DNA of 35,540 nt from Sphingomonas sp. dw_22 (GTDB lineage Bacteria; Pseudomonadota; Alphaproteobacteria; Sphingomonadales; Sphingomonadaceae), in assembly GCF_018449795.1 (NCBI RefSeq), contig NZ_JAAVVE010000044.1:1-35540 (forward strand), written 5' to 3'. Each line of letters opens with the position of its first letter. The stretch's first letter is position 1. A program made the translations under genes and the position numbers. Shown here piece after piece: positions 1 to 8,384 of this stretch. Under the pieces are notes generated by a model. The model saw only the letters and a program-made list of their open reading frames with translations, ran no database searches and had not been told where the DNA came from.

Positions 1-260
<260 letters not shown>

Positions 261-584
261 CGCTTAGGACGGCCCGATCGCCGTCATGCTCCAACATCGT
301 CGCGCCGCCGCGACGTCGCGCGAACCGATTTTCTCACGCGACGGCGCGAAGACGCGACGATTTCAGGGACTGGCGCAAAGGGAATAGCGCCAAGCTCCGT
401 CGGTTCGCTTGGGGCGTGATCCCGTTCCACCGAATCCCTTCCCCGGCGCAGGCCGGGGCCCAGTTGCGATCCAGCTCGAAGTAATCCAGCCCCATCGCCT
501 CATGCCGACTCGATACTGGATCCCGGCCTGCGCCGGGGAAGGGATTCAACCAGTCGACCCAACTCTAGCGCTTCGAAGCCACCC
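261..584. other. gene-free stretch
   Basis: I see no convincing gene, RNA gene or promoter here. Bases 261-431 are unassigned GC-rich sequence, and 432-547 is the inverted repeat described separately. The short open frames translate to PACAGE-like strings on both strands. Such strings are typical of translated palindromic repeats and not of proteins. Confidence 0.6.
432..547. repeat. inverted repeat, 116 bp
   Basis: Left arm at about 432-463 and right arm at about 515-547 are reverse complements over roughly 26 bp, with a short mismatch (GGCC against GATC) and then a few more paired bases. The core is CTTCCCCGGCGCAGGCCGGG. The arms flank about 50 bp. It lies just past the 3' end of the minus-strand GST gene, so it may also help end that transcript. 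It resembles dispersed intergenic palindromes of GC-rich proteobacteria. No transposase is present. Confidence 0.75.
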
Positions 585-1211
585 TCAGGCCGGTGCCCGC
601 TCCGCCGCCAGCGCATCGTCGATCCGCGCGGCGCGGCGATAGGCGTCGCGAGCGCTCAGCCGGGCGAAATAGTCGAGAAAAGCCTGCCGCTTGGGCAAGG
701 TGCCGAACATCGTGCCCCAGCCGATCGCCGAGCCGACATAGACATCGGCCGCAGTGAAGCGGCTGCCGGCAATATAGGGATTCACACTCACCGCCTGCTC
801 CAGCACGTCGACGGTGAGATCGTAATTGCCATAGCCGAACATCCGGCCCTGCTCGGGCCTGGGCACGAACTGCGCGGCATGGTTGGTCACCGCCTGCTCG
901 ACCGGGCCGGCGGCGAAGAACAGCCAGCGATAATAAGCGGCGCGCTCCTCCGGCAGCGGGGCCAGCCCGGCCGCCGGAAACGCCTCGGCCAGATAGGCGC
1001 AGATCGCCGCGCATTCGGTGACGACCTCGCCGTCATGAACGATCGCGGGCACCTTCCCCATCGGATTGATCGTCAGATAATCCTCGCCCTTCATCGTCGT
1101 GCCGTAATCGACGACCTCGGTCTCGTAAGGGACGCCCACTTCCTCGAGCATCCAGCGGGCGATGCGCCCGCGCGACTGAGGATTGGTATAGAAAACCAGT
1201 TCGTCGGCCAT
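585..1211 (-). CDS. glutathione S-transferase family protein
   Basis: A 208-residue protein with GST architecture. The N-terminal thioredoxin-like domain (about residues 1-78) carries NPQSRGR with a candidate catalytic Ser13, the cis-Pro segment KVPAIV (Pro55) and the glutathione-gamma-Glu contact TEC (Glu66). An all-helical C-terminal domain follows. The length is normal for the family. The start MADELVF is preceded by GGGAGAG at good spacing; the frame stays open further upstream but that part looks non-coding. It lies 52 nt downstream of the dienelactone hydrolase on the same strand, so co-transcription is possible. GSTs conjugate glutathione to electrophiles or reduce peroxides in the cytosol; the substrate cannot be told from sequence. 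Confidence 0.9.
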   Translation of the reverse strand: MADELVFYTNPQSRGRIARWMLEEVGVPYETEVVDYGTTMKGEDYLTINPMGKVPAIVHDGEVVTECAAICAYLAEAFPAAGLAPLPEERAAYYRWLFFAAGPVEQAVTNHAAQFVPRPEQGRMFGYGNYDLTVDVLEQAVSVNPYIAGSRFTAADVYVGSAIGWGTMFGTLPKRQAFLDYFARLSARDAYRRAARIDDALAAERAPA

Positions 1212-1263
1212 GACAGTCTCTCCCAAAACGACTCGGCGGAGCGGAACATTCAGGGAACAACTA

Positions 1264-2145
1264 CTATGCCGGCGAGTCAAGCTGCTTGTGGAAGAAGGCG
1301 ATGGTGCGATCCCAGGCGAGTCCGGCAGCCGCCGCATTGTAGCGCTCCGCCGAGGTGTCGTTGTTGAAGGCATGCTCGACGCCGGGATAGGTGAAAGCTT
1401 CGACCGATTTCCCCGCTGCCTTGAGCGCGGCGACCCAGGGCTCGCCGGTGGCGTTCACCCGCGTATCGTTGCCGGCATAATGAAGGAGAAGCGGCGCCTG
1501 GACCCTTGCCGCCTCGGCCGGATCGGGAGCCGGGCCGTAATAGGCGACGCCGGCGTCCAGCCCCTTGCCCGCGGCGATCGCGAGGCGATTGGCCATCGCC
1601 CCGCCCCAACAGAAGCCGACCACGCCGATGCGGTGATTGGTGTTGCGCATGGCCGCGAACACCTTCAGCGCGCGGACGCCGGTCGCCACCGTCGCGGCCA
1701 TGTCGAGCTGGCCGATCAGGTCGCGCGCCTTGTCCTCGTCGGCGGGCGTGCCACCGGCGGGTGAGAGGAAATCGGGAGCGTCGGCGATGAAGCCGGCCAG
1801 CGCCAGCCGGCGGCAGACGTCCTTGATATGCGCGTTGAGGCCGCGATTCTCGTGGATGACCATCACCACCGGCAGGGCGCCGTCCGGATCCTTGGACTGG
1901 GCGTGGTAATAATGGGTGTTGATGCCCTCGGCGGTGAAGCTCTGCATGCTCGCGACGAGGCGGTCGTCATTCTCGGGCACCTGCTGCGCGGCGGCAGGCG
2001 ATGCGGCGATGCCGGCGATCAGCGTCTCGGCGGCGGCGACCGACCCGGCGAGCGCCGCCATTTCGCGCAGGAGCGCGCGACGATCGCGATGTTCATGGGT
2101 GAAGGCGTCGTAGATCCGGATCGCCCGGCTGCGGATGTCGTCCAT
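1264..2145 (-). CDS. dienelactone hydrolase family protein
   Basis: A 293-residue alpha/beta hydrolase. The nucleophile elbow GFCWGG places Cys179, with Asp227 (GNDTRV) and His258 (EHAFNN) completing the Cys-Asp-His triad of dienelactone hydrolases; Glu99 in IHENRG matches the family's conserved Glu. Members hydrolyse carboxymethylenebutenolide in chlorocatechol breakdown or related esters. The catalytic domain starts near residue 65. The first 60 residues form an extra N-terminal part with a hydrophobic Ala-rich stretch (about 30-54) ending in AAAQQ. This resembles the long subfamily annotated as carboxymethylenebutenolidase, in which the segment may be a leader for export. No other catechol-pathway genes are nearby, so a role in aromatic breakdown is only a family guess. 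Confidence 0.88.
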   Translation of the reverse strand: MDDIRSRAIRIYDAFTHEHRDRRALLREMAALAGSVAAAETLIAGIAASPAAAQQVPENDDRLVASMQSFTAEGINTHYYHAQSKDPDGALPVVMVIHENRGLNAHIKDVCRRLALAGFIADAPDFLSPAGGTPADEDKARDLIGQLDMAATVATGVRALKVFAAMRNTNHRIGVVGFCWGGAMANRLAIAAGKGLDAGVAYYGPAPDPAEAARVQAPLLLHYAGNDTRVNATGEPWVAALKAAGKSVEAFTYPGVEHAFNNDTSAERYNAAAAGLAWDRTIAFFHKQLDSPA

Positions 2146-2251
2146 CGCTCTCTCCCGATTCGTTGCCCCCGAAGGGAACGAAGGTAGCGCAGACGGCCGG
2201 CGGCGTCATGCCGCAGGGGATCGGGTGATGGGAGTGTTTGAGACCAAAACA

Positions 2252-2283
2252 CCCGTCATCCCGACAAAGGCCGGGATGACGGG
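2252..2283. repeat. 12-bp palindrome CCCGTCATCCCG / CGGGATGACGGG
   Basis: A perfect 12-bp stem (2252-2263 with 2272-2283) around an 8-nt loop, directly downstream of the minus-strand TrcR-like gene's stop at 2290. It could act as transcript end or RNA stabiliser, although no clear T-run follows. A near relative occurs at 31369-31400, so this is a dispersed element. Confidence 0.8.
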
Positions 2284-2289
2284 CGGATC

Positions 2290-2967
2290 TCAGTGCTTGA
2301 ACAGCGTCTCGGCGGTCGCCTCGGGCTTGGTTTCCACGCCGCCCTCGATGCCCTCGGCTTCGCGGCTGGCCTGGTCGCGCTCGGCGCGGAGCTGCTCGAT
2401 CAGCGCCTCGCGGTCGCCCTCCAGGCGCGTGTCGGTCGGCGCCTCGATGCCGGCGGCCTTGGCGGCCTTGGCGACGAGCGCGTCGAGCTCGCGCTGGGTG
2501 GTGAGGCCCAAAGTCACCGGATCCTTCGGCGTGATGTTGGCGATGTTCCAGTGGCTGCGGTCGCGGATCGCCGAGATGGTGGTGCGCGTGGTGCCGATCA
2601 GCTTGCCGATCGCGCCGTCCGAGACTTCCGGATGATGGCGCAGGATCCAGGCGATGCCGTCCGGCTTGTCCTGGCGCTTCGAGACCGGCGTGTAGCGCGG
2701 TCCCTTGGTGCGGCGGACCTGCTCGGGCCCCTTGAGAATCTTGAGGCGATAGTCGGGATTGGCCTGGCCCTTCTCGATCTCGTCCATCGTCAGCTCATGC
2801 GCGCGCACCGGATCGCGGCCGGTGAGCTTGGTCGAGGCCGTGTCGTCGGCGATCGCCTGGACCTCGAGGATGTGCAGACCGCAGAAATCGGCGATCTGCT
2901 CGAATGTGAGCGACGTCTGCTCGACCAGCCAGGAGGCGGTCGCATGCGGCATCAGCGGCTGGGCCAC
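2290..2967 (-). CDS. DUF1013 family, TrcR-like cell-cycle transcriptional regulator
   Basis: A 225-residue cytoplasmic protein recognised as the alphaproteobacterial DUF1013 family, by the N-terminal signature AQPLMPHATASWLVEQT followed by LTFEQIADFCGLHILEVQAI. In the Caulobacter lineage the family is named TrcR, a regulator tied to cell-cycle transcription. The N-terminal half looks like a helix-turn-helix region (about 20-45). A second HTH-like segment, DGAIGKLIGTTRTTISAIRD, lies mid-protein, and the C-terminus is charged and helical. I choose a GTG start at 2967 because GGAG lies 7 nt upstream and family members begin right there with M-AQPLMP; the longer frame would use TTG at 2985. The gene stands alone between two stem-loops. 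Confidence 0.82.
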   Translation of the reverse strand: MAQPLMPHATASWLVEQTSLTFEQIADFCGLHILEVQAIADDTASTKLTGRDPVRAHELTMDEIEKGQANPDYRLKILKGPEQVRRTKGPRYTPVSKRQDKPDGIAWILRHHPEVSDGAIGKLIGTTRTTISAIRDRSHWNIANITPKDPVTLGLTTQRELDALVAKAAKAAGIEAPTDTRLEGDREALIEQLRAERDQASREAEGIEGGVETKPEATAETLFKH

Positions 2968-2989
2968 GATATTCTCCAGAAACAATAAG

Positions 2990-3010
2990 GGCCGCCCTTC
3001 ACGGGCGGCC
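2990..3010 (-). terminator. rho-independent terminator after the glycosyltransferase gene
   Basis: An 8-bp GC stem GGCCGCCC / GGGCGGCC with a 5-nt loop (2998-3002). Read on the minus strand it is followed by CCTTATTGTTT, a fair U-rich tail. It sits between the end of the glycosyltransferase (3084) and the TrcR-like start (2967), so it should end the LpxH-like/GT operon. Confidence 0.7.
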
Positions 3011-3083
3011 GTAACCTGCGTGACTTAGTGCGAGATGCGCTCCGGAGCAAGCACAACGATCCTCCGCACGGCGCAGGGGCTTG

Positions 3084-4106
3084 TCAGGCCGCCACCTTCT
3101 CGCCGTCCATCGGCACCAGCGCGCTCAGGAACTGGCGGGCGCTGGCTTCCCAGGTGAAGCTGCGGCCATATTCGGCGCATCTGGCGCGGTCCCGGGTCAG
3201 CGCCTCGTCGATCGCGACGGTCAGATCGTCGTTCATCGCGCCGGTCTCCGGGGTCAGCACGTCGACCGGGCCGGTGACCGGATAGGCGGCGACCGGCGTG
3301 CCGCAGGCCAGCGCCTCGATCATCACCAGCCCGAACGTATCGGTGCGGCTGGGGAAGACGAACACGTCGGCGGCGGCATAGGCGGCGGCGAGATCGGTGC
3401 CGAACAGCGGGCCGAGGAACTTCGCTTGCGGATAGCGCGCCTCCAGCATCGCCCGCGCGGGGCCGTCACCCACCACGACCTTGGTGCCCGGATGATCGGT
3501 CTTCAGGAACGCCTCGAGATTCTTCTCGACCGCGACCCGGCCGACATAGAGCTGCACCGGCCCCTCCAGCGCGGCCATCGCCGGCAGCGGATCGAGCCCC
3601 GGATGGAAGTTCTCGAGATCGACGCCCCGGCCCCAATGGCGGACCTGCTTGAGGCCGTGCGCGACCAGCGATTCGCGGATCGACGGCGTGGAGGCGAGGA
3701 TCGCCGCGCTCGGCGCGTGGAACCAGCGGATATAGCGCCAGATCCATTCGGCCGGCACGCCCGAGCGCGCCGAGACGTAATCGGGGAACTGCGTGTGATA
3801 AGCGGTGGTGAAGGGCCGCCCCTGGCGCAGGCACCAGCGCCGCGCGGCGACGCAGAGCGGGCCTTCGGTGGCGAGATGGATCGCGCTGGCGCCGAATTCC
3901 TCGATCATCGCGCCGACCGCGTTCACCCGGGCGAGCGCGAGGCGGATCTCGGGATAAGTGGGGCACGGCAGCGAATAGAAAAGATCGGGCGAGATCACGA
4001 GGACATGGTGCCCCTGCGATTCCAGCACCCGGCGGACCGATTGGAGCGTGCGAACGACTCCGTTCACCTGGGGCTCCCAGGCATCGGTTACGATTGCGAT
4101 ACGCAC
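3084..4106 (-). CDS. glycosyltransferase family 4 protein (GT-B fold)
   Basis: A 340-residue protein with the two Rossmann domains of a GT-B transferase. The N-terminus RIAIVTDAWEPQVNGVVRTL contains the acceptor-side glycine loop. The C-terminal domain has VGRVAVEKN (about 188-196), GDGP (213-216) and the nucleotide-sugar motif SRTDTFGLVMIEALACG. In the usual EX7E motif the first Glu is Asp here (D256, E264), as in many lipid-linked members. The family moves a sugar from a nucleotide-sugar to a lipid or glycan at the inner face of the membrane. I choose GTG at 4106 because homologues begin with RIAIVTDAW; a GTG at 4133 overlapping the upstream stop is also open. It lies 23 nt behind the LpxH-like gene, so the two probably act in one envelope-lipid pathway. 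The sugar and acceptor are not determined. Confidence 0.85.
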   Translation of the reverse strand: MRIAIVTDAWEPQVNGVVRTLQSVRRVLESQGHHVLVISPDLFYSLPCPTYPEIRLALARVNAVGAMIEEFGASAIHLATEGPLCVAARRWCLRQGRPFTTAYHTQFPDYVSARSGVPAEWIWRYIRWFHAPSAAILASTPSIRESLVAHGLKQVRHWGRGVDLENFHPGLDPLPAMAALEGPVQLYVGRVAVEKNLEAFLKTDHPGTKVVVGDGPARAMLEARYPQAKFLGPLFGTDLAAAYAAADVFVFPSRTDTFGLVMIEALACGTPVAAYPVTGPVDVLTPETGAMNDDLTVAIDEALTRDRARCAEYGRSFTWEASARQFLSALVPMDGEKVAA

Positions 4107-4129
4107 GGTCTCGGCCCCTGCCGCTGCCG

Positions 4130-5008
4130 TCACGCCGCCGCCAGTCTGACCTCGGACGCTTCGCCGCTTTCGCGTGCTGCCATCTCCTCGGCCCAATGGA
4201 GAATTTCCATGGTACCGTCGTAGTGCTCGACGAGCGCGGTGCAACCCTCCACCCAATCACCGTCGTTATAATATTCCACGCCGTGGATCGTGCGCATCTC
4301 CGCCTTGTGGATGTGACCGGCGATCACGCCGTCGATTCCGCGCGCGCCGGCTTCGTGCGCGACGATCTCTTCGAACTTGGAAATGAAGGCCACGGCGTTC
4401 TTCACCTTCTGCTTGGCGTATTTGCTGAGCGACCAATAGGGCAGTCCGAACGCGCGCCGGGCCATGTTCATCCAGCGGTTGAGCGCCATCAGCATTTCAT
4501 AGGCATAGTCGCCCAGATGGGCGAGCCAGCGGTGCGACATGGTGATCGCGTCGAACTCGTCGCCGTGCAGCACGAGCAGACGGCGGCCGTCGGCGGTGGT
4601 GTGGATCGCCTGGCGCTTGATCTTCACGCCGCCGAAATCGAGGCCCGTGAACTGGCGGAACATCTCGTCGTGATTGCCGGGGATATAGACGATCTGGGTG
4701 CCGCGCTTGGCGCGCTTGAGCACGCGCCAGACGATGTCGTTATGCGCGGCGGGCCAATAGAAGCGCTTCTTCATCGCCCAGCCGTCGATGATGTCGCCGA
4801 CCAGATACATGGTGTCGCTGTCGACATGATCGAGGAAGTCGATCAGCATCGCCGCGTTGCAGCCGCGCGTGCCGAGATGGACGTCCGAAATCCACACCGC
4901 GCGATATTTCCGGCGCTCGGTGATCGCGCGCTCCGGAATCGACGGAGTGGATGCGTGGAAGTCCGCGAGTTGCGTCGTATCGAACGGAAGCCTGGTGATC
5001 GTGGCCAT
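4130..5008 (-). CDS. LpxH-like metallophosphoesterase
   Basis: A 292-residue calcineurin-like phosphoesterase with all metal motifs in order: DVH (D42, H44), GD (D72), GNHD (N112, H113), HGDEFD (H149) and GHIH (H232, H234). The order and length fit the UDP-2,3-diacylglucosamine pyrophosphatase (LpxH/YbbF) branch, which cleaves a nucleotide-lipid diphosphate at the inner membrane. Orthologous function is uncertain because GNHD replaces the GNRD of classical LpxH and there is a N-terminal extension. It is the first gene of a pair with the GT4 transferase. Start choice is ambiguous: MATITRLPF at 5008 is used here, with in-frame ATGs at 5026 and 5056 also possible; none has a strong ribosome site. 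Confidence 0.82.
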   Translation of the reverse strand: MATITRLPFDTTQLADFHASTPSIPERAITERRKYRAVWISDVHLGTRGCNAAMLIDFLDHVDSDTMYLVGDIIDGWAMKKRFYWPAAHNDIVWRVLKRAKRGTQIVYIPGNHDEMFRQFTGLDFGGVKIKRQAIHTTADGRRLLVLHGDEFDAITMSHRWLAHLGDYAYEMLMALNRWMNMARRAFGLPYWSLSKYAKQKVKNAVAFISKFEEIVAHEAGARGIDGVIAGHIHKAEMRTIHGVEYYNDGDWVEGCTALVEHYDGTMEILHWAEEMAARESGEASEVRLAAA

Positions 5009-5108
5009 AGCCCGTGTCCCGTGCATTGCCCTTGCCCGGGTCCGTCCTATGGACATGCTATGTTACATTTGGAATCGTTCGACTTTCACGCGGATGTCAT
5101 AGTTCGCG

Positions 5109-5726
5109 TCAGTCGGTGATCGCGATGTGGCGGGGTTGGGCGGCGACACGGGCGAGCCAGGCGCGGACGTTCGGATAGGGTTGCAGGTCGAAGCCGCCCT
5201 CCCCGGCGACATGGGTATAGGCATAGAGCGCAATATCGGCGAGCGTCAGCCGGTCGAGCACGAACCAGGCGCGGCTTTCCAGATGCTCGTCCATCAGCGC
5301 CAGCGCCGCCTCGCTCGCGGCGATCTTGCCGGGAAGCTGGGCGCGCTGGAGGTCGGTGAGATTGTCGAAGCCGATGAACGCCTTCCAGAAGCGCAGCGTC
5401 GCAACGTTGGGCTCATGGTTATATTGTTCCCAGAACATCCAGCGCAGCATGTCCGCTTGCTCGAAGCGATCGGCGGGGATCAGGTGGCTGCCATATGCGA
5501 GATAGAAGATCGCGGCGTTGCTCTCGGGCAGGAAATCGTCGCCGGTCTGGAGCACCGGGATGCGACCGTTGGCGCTGACCTCGCCCAGGAACTGCGCGGT
5601 GCGGGTCTCGCCCTTCAGGATATCGTATTCGCGCCGTTCGAGCGGAATGCCCAGATGCGCGGCGGTGAGCCGGATCTTGTAGCAATTCCCCGACCGCGCA
5701 TATTCGTGAAGGACGAAAGGCCCCAT
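5109..5726 (-). CDS. glutathione S-transferase family protein
   Basis: A 205-residue GST. The thioredoxin-like half has RSGNCYKIRL (Ser12 and Asn14 near the glutathione thiol), the cis-Pro segment GRIPVLQ (Pro57) and PESNAAIFYLA with the Glu68-Ser69 pair that binds the gamma-glutamyl group. The C-terminal helical domain ends in the common pattern LTLADIALYAYTH, then YPNVRAWLARV. The start at 5726 follows GGGAG at proper spacing. It is only distantly similar to the GST at 585-1211 and is probably a separate subfamily rather than a duplicate. Its substrate is unknown, and it is flanked by a stem-loop region that separates it from the flotillin genes. Confidence 0.9.
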   Translation of the reverse strand: MGPFVLHEYARSGNCYKIRLTAAHLGIPLERREYDILKGETRTAQFLGEVSANGRIPVLQTGDDFLPESNAAIFYLAYGSHLIPADRFEQADMLRWMFWEQYNHEPNVATLRFWKAFIGFDNLTDLQRAQLPGKIAASEAALALMDEHLESRAWFVLDRLTLADIALYAYTHVAGEGGFDLQPYPNVRAWLARVAAQPRHIAITD

Positions 5727-5784
5727 GGCGTGCTCCCTGTTCGCGTGCGCCGCCTTTCTGGCGTTTCGAAGGGCGGCGTCAAAC

Positions 5785-5819
5785 GCATCGCTGCGGCGAT
5801 GCGATAAGCGGGGCTTATC
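5785..5819 (-). terminator. tandem hairpins at the end of the flotillin operon
   Basis: Two adjacent perfect 7-bp stems: 5813-5819 with 5803-5809 (GATAAGC) and 5796-5802 with 5785-5791 (GCATCGC). Read leftwards they begin at the flotillin stop codon and are followed by GTTTGACG, a weak U tract. They may end the YqiJ/flotillin transcript. Confidence 0.45.
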
Positions 5820-7519
5820 TATTCGGCGGCCTGATCCCTGGGCGGGATCGGTGCGGGCGGCTGGGCCGCATCGGCGGTGGCGCCGGCGACGAGCGTGTCG
5901 AGCGAGCTGCCGTCGAAACCGAGCTCACGCATCAGCCCGTCGATCACCGGCGCCTGGGCACGATAGCGCAGCGCCGCGGCGACCGCCGAATTGGCGAGGT
6001 TGCGATCGCCCTCGCCGTCATTGGCGGCGCCCCCCGCCCCGCCGCCGCGGCCGGTGAGGCCGTCGACCTGGACGATCTTGATCGAATCGATCGCCTCCAG
6101 CGGCTTGGAGGCTTCGCGGATCACTTCCGGAAGCACCTTCAGCAGCGCCATCTTGGTCGCATAGGAGACCTGGTCGGACGACAGGATGTTCGCCGCCTCG
6201 TTGACCGCACGCTGGCCCGCCGCCTCGACCTCGAAGCGGATGCGATCGGCCTCTGCCTTGAGCTTGGCCGATTCGGCTTCGCCCTCGGCCGCCAGGCGCG
6301 TGGCTTCGGCGCGGTCGGCGGCGGCGGCCTTTTCCGCCTCGGCCTGGACCTTGATGCCGATCGCGGCGCGTTCGGCCTCGCGGGCGGCATCGATCAGCTC
6401 GATCCGCTTCTGGCGCTCGGCGACCTCGGCCTCGCGCGCGGTGCCGACGCGTTCCTCGGCGACGACCGCCTCGGCACGCGCCTTGTCGGCCTCGGCGCGC
6501 GCCTGGCTTTCCTCGCGGCTCTTGTTCTGGACGGCGATCTGCTGCTCCTGGCGGGCGAGCTCCAGCGCCTGGGCCTGGGCGATCTTGGCCTGCTGCACCG
6601 CGCGATCGGCCTCGATCTGCTGGCTGTCGACCAGCTTCTTGGCCTCGATCTTGGCCTGTTCGGCCTCCTGCTGGCGCAGCGACTGCTCGCGCGCGACTTC
6701 GGCCGACTGAGCGGCGCGGCGCATCTCGACCTCTCGTTCCTGCTCCAGCCGGGCGAATTCGGTGTCGCGGCTGATGAGGAAGGACTGGCGCTGCGCTTCC
6801 AGATTCTTGGTCTCGATCTGGACCCGGGTATCCTGCTCGATGTCGTTGCGGGCCTTCTTGCGGAGCTGGATCTGCTCGGTGAGCTTGGTGAGGCCCTCGG
6901 CGTCGAACGCATTATTGGCGTTGAAATGCTCGATCGAGGTCTGGTCGAGTCCGGTGAGCGACACCGATTCGAGCTCCAGCCCGTTCATCGCCAGATCGAC
7001 CGACGAGACCTGCTGCACCTTCTGGACGAAATCGGCACGCTGCTCGTGGAGCTGCGCCATCGTCATGCCGGCGGCGACCGAGCGGAGCGCATCGACGAAC
7101 TTGCCCTCGACCAGTTCCTTCAGCGCGTCCGGGTGCATGGTGCGCATGCCGAGCGTCTGCGCGGCGGTGGCGATCGCCTGGGCATCGGGGCGGACGCGGA
7201 CGTAGAATTCGGCCTTCACGTCGATGCGCAGCCGATCGAGCGTGATGAGCGCGTCCATGTTCTTGCGCTCGACCGCGAGGCGCACCGTGTTCATGTTGAC
7301 CGGCATCGTCTCGTGGAAGACGGGCAGGACCAGCGCGCCGCCGTTGATGACGACCTTTTCGCCGCCAAAGCCGGTGCGGACGAAACCGATCTCCTTGGAT
7401 GCGCGCTTATAGAGCCGGGCGAGCACGAGCCCGAGAATCAAGAGCGCGGCGAGCGCCACCCCGGCATAGATCAGATAGGGAAGCATCGAGACGGCTCCTT
7501 GGGGGACGAGTTCGTTCAT
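5819..7519 (-). CDS. flotillin family (SPFH domain) membrane protein, YqiK-like
   Basis: A 566-residue flotillin. One membrane segment (about residues 13-37) is followed by basic residues and an SPFH/prohibitin domain (about 40-200). A long coiled coil very rich in A, E, Q, R and K spans about 220-430. The flotillin C-terminal domain has NILSSDQVSYATKMALLKVLPEVI. The tail is Gly/Ala/Pro-rich and probably disordered. Flotillins build oligomeric membrane scaffolds linked to lipid order and envelope stress. The start lies 6 nt behind the stop of the YqiJ-like gene, so the two are one operon; YqiJ and YqiK are paired the same way in enterobacteria. Confidence 0.92.
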   Translation of the reverse strand: MNELVPQGAVSMLPYLIYAGVALAALLILGLVLARLYKRASKEIGFVRTGFGGEKVVINGGALVLPVFHETMPVNMNTVRLAVERKNMDALITLDRLRIDVKAEFYVRVRPDAQAIATAAQTLGMRTMHPDALKELVEGKFVDALRSVAAGMTMAQLHEQRADFVQKVQQVSSVDLAMNGLELESVSLTGLDQTSIEHFNANNAFDAEGLTKLTEQIQLRKKARNDIEQDTRVQIETKNLEAQRQSFLISRDTEFARLEQEREVEMRRAAQSAEVAREQSLRQQEAEQAKIEAKKLVDSQQIEADRAVQQAKIAQAQALELARQEQQIAVQNKSREESQARAEADKARAEAVVAEERVGTAREAEVAERQKRIELIDAAREAERAAIGIKVQAEAEKAAAADRAEATRLAAEGEAESAKLKAEADRIRFEVEAAGQRAVNEAANILSSDQVSYATKMALLKVLPEVIREASKPLEAIDSIKIVQVDGLTGRGGGAGGAANDGEGDRNLANSAVAAALRYRAQAPVIDGLMRELGFDGSSLDTLVAGATADAAQPPAPIPPRDQAAE

Positions 7520-7525
7520 GGCGGT

Positions 7526-8149
7526 TCAGCTTTCGAGGCTGGGGAGGCGGAAATCGCCTCGCGAGATGGCGCGGAAGCACTCGCCCTCGCGCCGGACGAG
7601 CAGCACGCGCTCGCCCTCTTCGAAGGCCTGGCCGGCGATATCGGGCTCGACCATCACATAATGAACCTGGCCGTGCGGATCCTCGGCGCGGGCGCGGGCG
7701 GGCGAGCCCGGGGTGGCGCGGCCGGTGACGATCTGGGCGGTGGTGCCGATCAGCACTTCCAGCGGGACGGCGGTGGTGAAGTCGCGCGGCAGGATGCGGG
7801 CAAGGCCCCGCGCGGCAAGGCCGGTGAGCGGCAGCGACGCGATCCCGACCACGGGCACCGCGATCCACGGATCGAGCGGCGCGCCCGCCCAATCATGCAT
7901 CGCCTGCTGGAGCATCAGCCCCAATATGCCGAACAGCGCGAGGAACACGACCAGGAGCATGAGGAGCGGCAACCGCCCGAAACCGAGCCAGCCGAGCAGA
8001 TCGAGATCACCGTCCGCATGGAGGTCGAGATCGGCATGGCCGCCGAGATGATCGCCGAGACCGATGAACTGGACCACGCCGATCAGCAGCATGAGGAGAA
8101 TCGCCGTCACGAAGGCGACGTTCTCCGGCGCTGCAAGAAACGAAAACAC
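7526..8149 (-). CDS. YqiJ-like membrane protein with C-terminal OB-fold (flotillin partner)
   Basis: A protein of about 207 residues with hydrophobic segments near residues 10-32, 58-82 and 95-115, then a soluble C-terminal part (about 125-207) that fits the OB-fold domain of YqiJ/NfeD-like partners of flotillins. The loop after the first helix is rich in His and Asp (GDHLGGHADLDLHADGDLDL), a possible metal-binding patch. I choose GTG at 8149 because GGGGGAG sits 7 nt upstream; the longer frame would start at TTG 8176, upstream of that ribosome site. The stop is 6 nt before the flotillin start, so translation is probably coupled. Confidence 0.8.
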   Translation of the reverse strand: MFSFLAAPENVAFVTAILLMLLIGVVQFIGLGDHLGGHADLDLHADGDLDLLGWLGFGRLPLLMLLVVFLALFGILGLMLQQAMHDWAGAPLDPWIAVPVVGIASLPLTGLAARGLARILPRDFTTAVPLEVLIGTTAQIVTGRATPGSPARARAEDPHGQVHYVMVEPDIAGQAFEEGERVLLVRREGECFRAISRGDFRLPSLES

Positions 8150-8384
8150 CCCGATGCTCCCCCGAATCGCCACCAAGATTACGGGCGGAGTTATTCATCC
8201 CAAAGCGAAATCGAACGCGGGCGCGGAACTCTCCGGGCAGATGGTTGTCTTTACGCCGGATCATGCGAATCGAGAGGATCATCGCCCGCATTCACGCCGG
8301 TTGACGGCCGGGAGACGACAGAAGTGCCCGGCAGAATCCTGCGCGGCGGCGATCCTTCCTACAATTGGGGGAAGGGAGTAACCA

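Noticed and set aside
334..642. Short open frames on both strands containing PACAGEGI and NPFPGAGR
   Set aside because: They are translations of the inverted repeat at 432-547 and the GST gene's opposite strand.
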